NCBI GenBank assembly: GCA_001464815.1
Contig: LNDW01000020.1
Span: 62,001 to 126,000 of the forward strand
Origin: Betaproteobacteria bacterium Ga0077527
GTDB lineage: Bacteria > Pseudomonadota > Gammaproteobacteria > Burkholderiales > SG8-41
Length of the DNA stretch: 64,000 nucleotides
Direction of reading: 5' to 3'
Part shown: positions 61,408-64,000 of the stretch, piece by piece
Numbering within the stretch: position 1 is the stretch's first letter
Layout of the letters: each line of letters opens with the position of its first letter
Notes under the pieces: generated by a model
The model's database searches: none
What the model was told of the DNA's origin: nothing
The model's input: the letters and a program-made list of their open reading frames with translations, nothing else
Translations under genes and position numbers: made by a program

Positions 61408-62589
61408 TCAGCCCAGCCGCTCATCCAGATTCGCATTCGCCGCCAGCCGGCGGAAGGGATGCGCCTTGAGCACCGCGTCATCGAGTGTAACCCCGAGGCC
61501 CGGCGCATCGGGCGGCACAAACGAGCCGTCCACCAGCTGCGGCCGGTAACCACCCACAACGTCATAAAACAGCGGCGACTCGGCGAGCTGGTGCTCCAGC
61601 ACCAGAAAAGCCGGCGCCACCGCGCACAGATGAAGGCTGGCGAGATTGCACACCGGCCCGGTCGGGTTATGCGGCGCGAAAGCCACGCCGCGCTGCGCGC
61701 AGCGTTCGGCAATCTTCAGCATCTCGCCATAACCGCCGGCGTATTTGATGTCGGGCATCACCACATCCAGCAGGCCGTCATCGATGAAGGGCAGGAAACC
61801 GGCCAAACCGATCTGCCGCTCGGCGCCTGCGAGCTTCATGCCGGCGGCACACGCCTCGCCATGTATGCGCTGCAGCCGGGCAAAAGCATCGGCGTTTTCT
61901 GACACCGGGCATTCGAGCCAGTACAAGCGCACTGCCTTGAAATCCCTGATCAGCCGCCGCGCGCCGTCCTCGTCAAAACGCCAGTGGCAATCGACCAGCA
62001 CCTCGATTTCCGGCCCCACCGCATCGCGGATGGCGGCGACACGCGCCAGCCCGGCGCGGGTTCGCGCCTCGACATCGGCCGCATCATTGCCCCAGTAGAC
62101 ACCATCAAAGGGCGCGATCTTCACCGCGCGATAACCCTCGGCCACCGCATGCCTCGCCGCACGCGCTATACCCTCGGGACTGCGGTCACGCGCGCCGCGG
62201 TTGATGTTGGCGTAAACCTTCACCGCGCGCCGTTTTTCTCCACCACTTGTTGCGCCACCCAGCAGTTCATGCACCGGCACACCGGCCGCTTTTGCGCGCA
62301 GATCGGTCACCGCCTGCTCGGTGGCGCTGATGATCGAAGCCGCGATCAGCCCGCCGGGTGAATGCGGAAACACCCTGAGCTGCGGCAGCAGCTCGTCCAC
62401 GGTAAGGCCGATCCAGTCGCAGGCGAGGTCTTCGGCCATCGCGCGCTGCGCGGGCTCGTAACCATTGAGCGAAGCCTCGCCGATGCCGGAGAGGCCGTTT
62501 TCAGCGGTGACCCGGATGAAGAACCAGTTGGTTTTTTCGGAAACGTTGAACACCAGCGGCTCGATGGCCGCGACCTTCAGGGCGGTCAT
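61408..62589 (-). CDS. Mandelate racemase/muconate lactonizing enzyme family (enolase superfamily)
   Basis: 393 aa with GGAGG 8 nt before the ATG. N-terminal capping domain, then a barrel: K157 in VKIAPFD at the end of strand 2, D200 (VDCHWRF), E226 (LECPVSE) and probably E257 (AGAERQ) as metal ligands, D280 in VMPDIKYAGG, and H307 in APHNPTGP. The HNPTGP form resembles acid-sugar dehydratases such as galactonate dehydratase. It would remove water from a sugar acid or related hydroxy acid, with the Bug protein as its uptake partner. Confidence 0.87.
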   Translation of the reverse strand: MTALKVAAIEPLVFNVSEKTNWFFIRVTAENGLSGIGEASLNGYEPAQRAMAEDLACDWIGLTVDELLPQLRVFPHSPGGLIAASIISATEQAVTDLRAKAAGVPVHELLGGATSGGEKRRAVKVYANINRGARDRSPEGIARAARHAVAEGYRAVKIAPFDGVYWGNDAADVEARTRAGLARVAAIRDAVGPEIEVLVDCHWRFDEDGARRLIRDFKAVRLYWLECPVSENADAFARLQRIHGEACAAGMKLAGAERQIGLAGFLPFIDDGLLDVVMPDIKYAGGYGEMLKIAERCAQRGVAFAPHNPTGPVCNLASLHLCAVAPAFLVLEHQLAESPLFYDVVGGYRPQLVDGSFVPPDAPGLGVTLDDAVLKAHPFRRLAANANLDERLG

Positions 62590-62613
62590 GCGCCACCTCC
62601 AGGGGCCTGCGTA

Positions 62614-63195
62614 TCAGCGTGCAAACGGCGCCACGCCGATCAGCCATTGGTGTAGCTTGACCGCGAACACCGCCCACAGCGCCGTGCCGACAATCACCAC
62701 GATCACCGTGCGCAGCCACTCGCCCGCCGGATATACCGTGCCCGCCGCACGGTCACGGCGGCGCGCAGCGATGAAATCGGCCACCGCCCACGCCAGGAAC
62801 GCGCCGAACAGGATGACCTCGGCCGCGCGGCCATTCGACAGCAGATGCGCCAGCGCCCACAGCTTCACCGCGAGCACCATCGGATGGCCGAAGCGCGCCT
62901 TGAAATGATTACGCGGCACATACGCCGCCACCAGCAGCACCATCGCCGGCAACATCAGCAGCGAGGCGATGTGGCGTGTGAACGCCGGCGGGTCATAAAG
63001 CGGCAGGCCGAGCTGGCGCGCCTCGCCGTAGCCGATGACGATCAGCACAAAACCCGCCAGCGACAGCAGCGAATACAGCCCCTTCCACTGCAGCCCGCCG
63101 ATGCGCCCGATGGTGCGCAGGCGCCAGGGCTCGGCGACGATGCGCGACGAATGCGCGCCCAGGAAGAGCAACAGTCCGGCCAGCAGCAAGGTCAT
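62614..63195 (-). CDS. nnrU: NnrU family membrane protein
   Basis: 193 aa from MTLLLAGLLLFLG (ATG at 63195 with GGGAG 6 nt upstream; the ATG at 63201 touches the ribosome site). Five or six membrane helices. Typical NnrU segments: LGAHSSRI near the start, RFGHPMVLAVKLWALAHLLSNG in the middle and HQWLIGVAPF at the end. The family is linked to denitrification in some bacteria and to carotenoid isomerase-like proteins; no nitrite or NO reductase is nearby. Confidence 0.9.
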   Translation of the reverse strand: MTLLLAGLLLFLGAHSSRIVAEPWRLRTIGRIGGLQWKGLYSLLSLAGFVLIVIGYGEARQLGLPLYDPPAFTRHIASLLMLPAMVLLVAAYVPRNHFKARFGHPMVLAVKLWALAHLLSNGRAAEVILFGAFLAWAVADFIAARRRDRAAGTVYPAGEWLRTVIVVIVGTALWAVFAVKLHQWLIGVAPFAR

Positions 63196-63209
63196 GGGCA
63201 TCTCCCTGT

Positions 63210-63869
63210 TCAGGCCGCCGGTGCCATGCGGGCGGCGCCGATGTCACGCAGGCGGTCCTTCAGGGCTGGACGGCCCCAGGTCCAGTAGGCGACGCCGACC
63301 AGCAGCAGCAACACGCCGGCGGCGAGCAGCAGCAGGCCGTTGTCGATGATCAACTGGTTGCGCTTGTGGCGGTCGGCGGCTTCAAGTTCGGCGGCGGAAT
63401 GCTCGCGCACCGCGGCCTGCGGCGCCACCGCCGCGGCTGATGCCGGGCGCGCCGCTGCCGCGCCACCCGCACCGGGCAGCGACTGCACACGGGCACGCAT
63501 CTCGGCGACATCGCGCTCCATCTGCGCAACGCGGTCGAGCATGTCGGCAATCACGCGGTTGCCGGCGGCGATCTGTTCTTCGAGGCGCTGCAGTTGTTGC
63601 GCGATATCTGCGGCACGGGAGGTGCCGCTGCTGCGGGCGCGCGGCGCTTCGACGGCCGCAGTTGCGGCATTCGTTGCCGCCGCAGTTGCGGCGGTAGCCA
63701 TTGCCGGCCTAGCGAGCAACGGACGCGCCAGGCGCGGCTGTTCGGGCACGACATAGGCGACCCGGACGGCTTGGGCGGGGGATTCGGACTGCAGCCCCGG
63801 TAATGCGGCGAGATGCAGCACTTCCAGTGCAGGCGGTGCAAAGGGCACCGCAACCGCCGGCGGGGACAC
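63210..63869 (-). CDS. Hypothetical coiled-coil protein with C-terminal membrane helix
   Basis: At least 219 aa, counted from a GTG at 63869. The frame stays open to a TAG at 63933-63935, and the extra codons read like a signal peptide (ILTVFGAVAALLLVSPPAVA) but hold no ATG, GTG or TTG; candidates are CTG at 63905 or ATC at 63920, the latter 4 nt after GGGAG. The body has Ala-rich parts, a coiled coil (IAQQLQRLEEQIAAGN to VQSLP, about residues 88-130) and one membrane helix (LLLLAAGVLLLLVGVAYW). Its layout recalls FimV/TspA-like proteins, but no LysM is seen. Function unknown. Confidence 0.65.
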   Translation of the reverse strand: MSPPAVAVPFAPPALEVLHLAALPGLQSESPAQAVRVAYVVPEQPRLARPLLARPAMATAATAAATNAATAAVEAPRARSSGTSRAADIAQQLQRLEEQIAAGNRVIADMLDRVAQMERDVAEMRARVQSLPGAGGAAAARPASAAAVAPQAAVREHSAAELEAADRHKRNQLIIDNGLLLLAAGVLLLLVGVAYWTWGRPALKDRLRDIGAARMAPAA

Positions 63870-64000
63870 CAGCAGCAGCGCAGCAACAGCTCCAAAAACG
63901 GTCAGGATGGGACTAACGATGTCGCTCCCGATCTAAGGGTTAGAGCGGGAAGTTACACCTTTACTAGTGGAGGTGCAAGTAAGTCATTCAATCTATTGGG

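Overview
The window is about 64 kb of GC-rich bacterial chromosome with short intergenic gaps. The gene content (five TctC/Bug-type solute-binding proteins, RhlE, TypA, TamA/TamB, NnrU, AdoCbl-dependent NrdJ) points to a betaproteobacterium, most likely Burkholderiales-like; the species cannot be told from the sequence. I saw no rRNA, tRNA, transposase, phage module or CRISPR array. Several genes were re-started from the longest open frame using ribosome sites, ATGA overlaps or signal peptides.

Layout. 1-5.9 kb (minus): a catabolic operon of a Bug binding protein, CoxG-like SRPBCC protein, FAD, molybdopterin and 2Fe-2S subunits of a xanthine-oxidase-family hydroxylase, and a UbiD-type decarboxylase cut by the window edge. 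6-16.4 kb: rhlE, then on the plus strand typA, an EamA transporter, a truncated haemoglobin, tamA and tamB. 16.5-22 kb: a frameshifted Bug gene, malonyl-CoA decarboxylase, a SET-domain methyltransferase overlapping an IlvD/Edd dehydratase, and an enoyl-CoA hydratase. 22.3-25.2 kb: class II ribonucleotide reductase.

25.3-38.9 kb is the most unusual part: a two-partner-secretion locus. It reads tpsA (filamentous haemagglutinin type), a 1.2 kaa FecR-fold/coiled-coil protein, tpsB, and a membrane protein with an internally duplicated module. A LuxR-type response regulator and a hybrid histidine kinase run divergently, and an 18-bp near-palindrome sits in the shared promoter region.

38.9-42.2 kb holds an RraA-like protein, a sulfatase and a Bug protein. 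42.4-45.6 kb is a compact peroxide-defence unit: OxyR with C199/C208, an OxyR-type site, rubrerythrin, rubredoxin and a rubredoxin-reductase-like flavoprotein. 45.6-56 kb is mixed: rhomboid protease, FNT channel with an unknown partner, M15 peptidase, nitroreductase, MFS transporter, GIY-YIG protein, FKBP, dienelactone hydrolase, AmpD-like lipoprotein, DEDDy exonuclease, hydrolase lipoprotein and an exported methyltransferase-like protein. 56-64 kb has two more Bug genes, a large exported hydrolase, a membrane-anchored Mrr-type nuclease, an enolase-superfamily enzyme, NnrU and a coiled-coil membrane protein whose start is unclear.

Small repeats also stand out: an AT-rich 13-mer in four copies, a degenerate heptamer family beside gene ends, a 13-bp tandem array next to a 30-bp inverted repeat inside the first operon, and a 27-bp tandem duplication near 59.4 kb.
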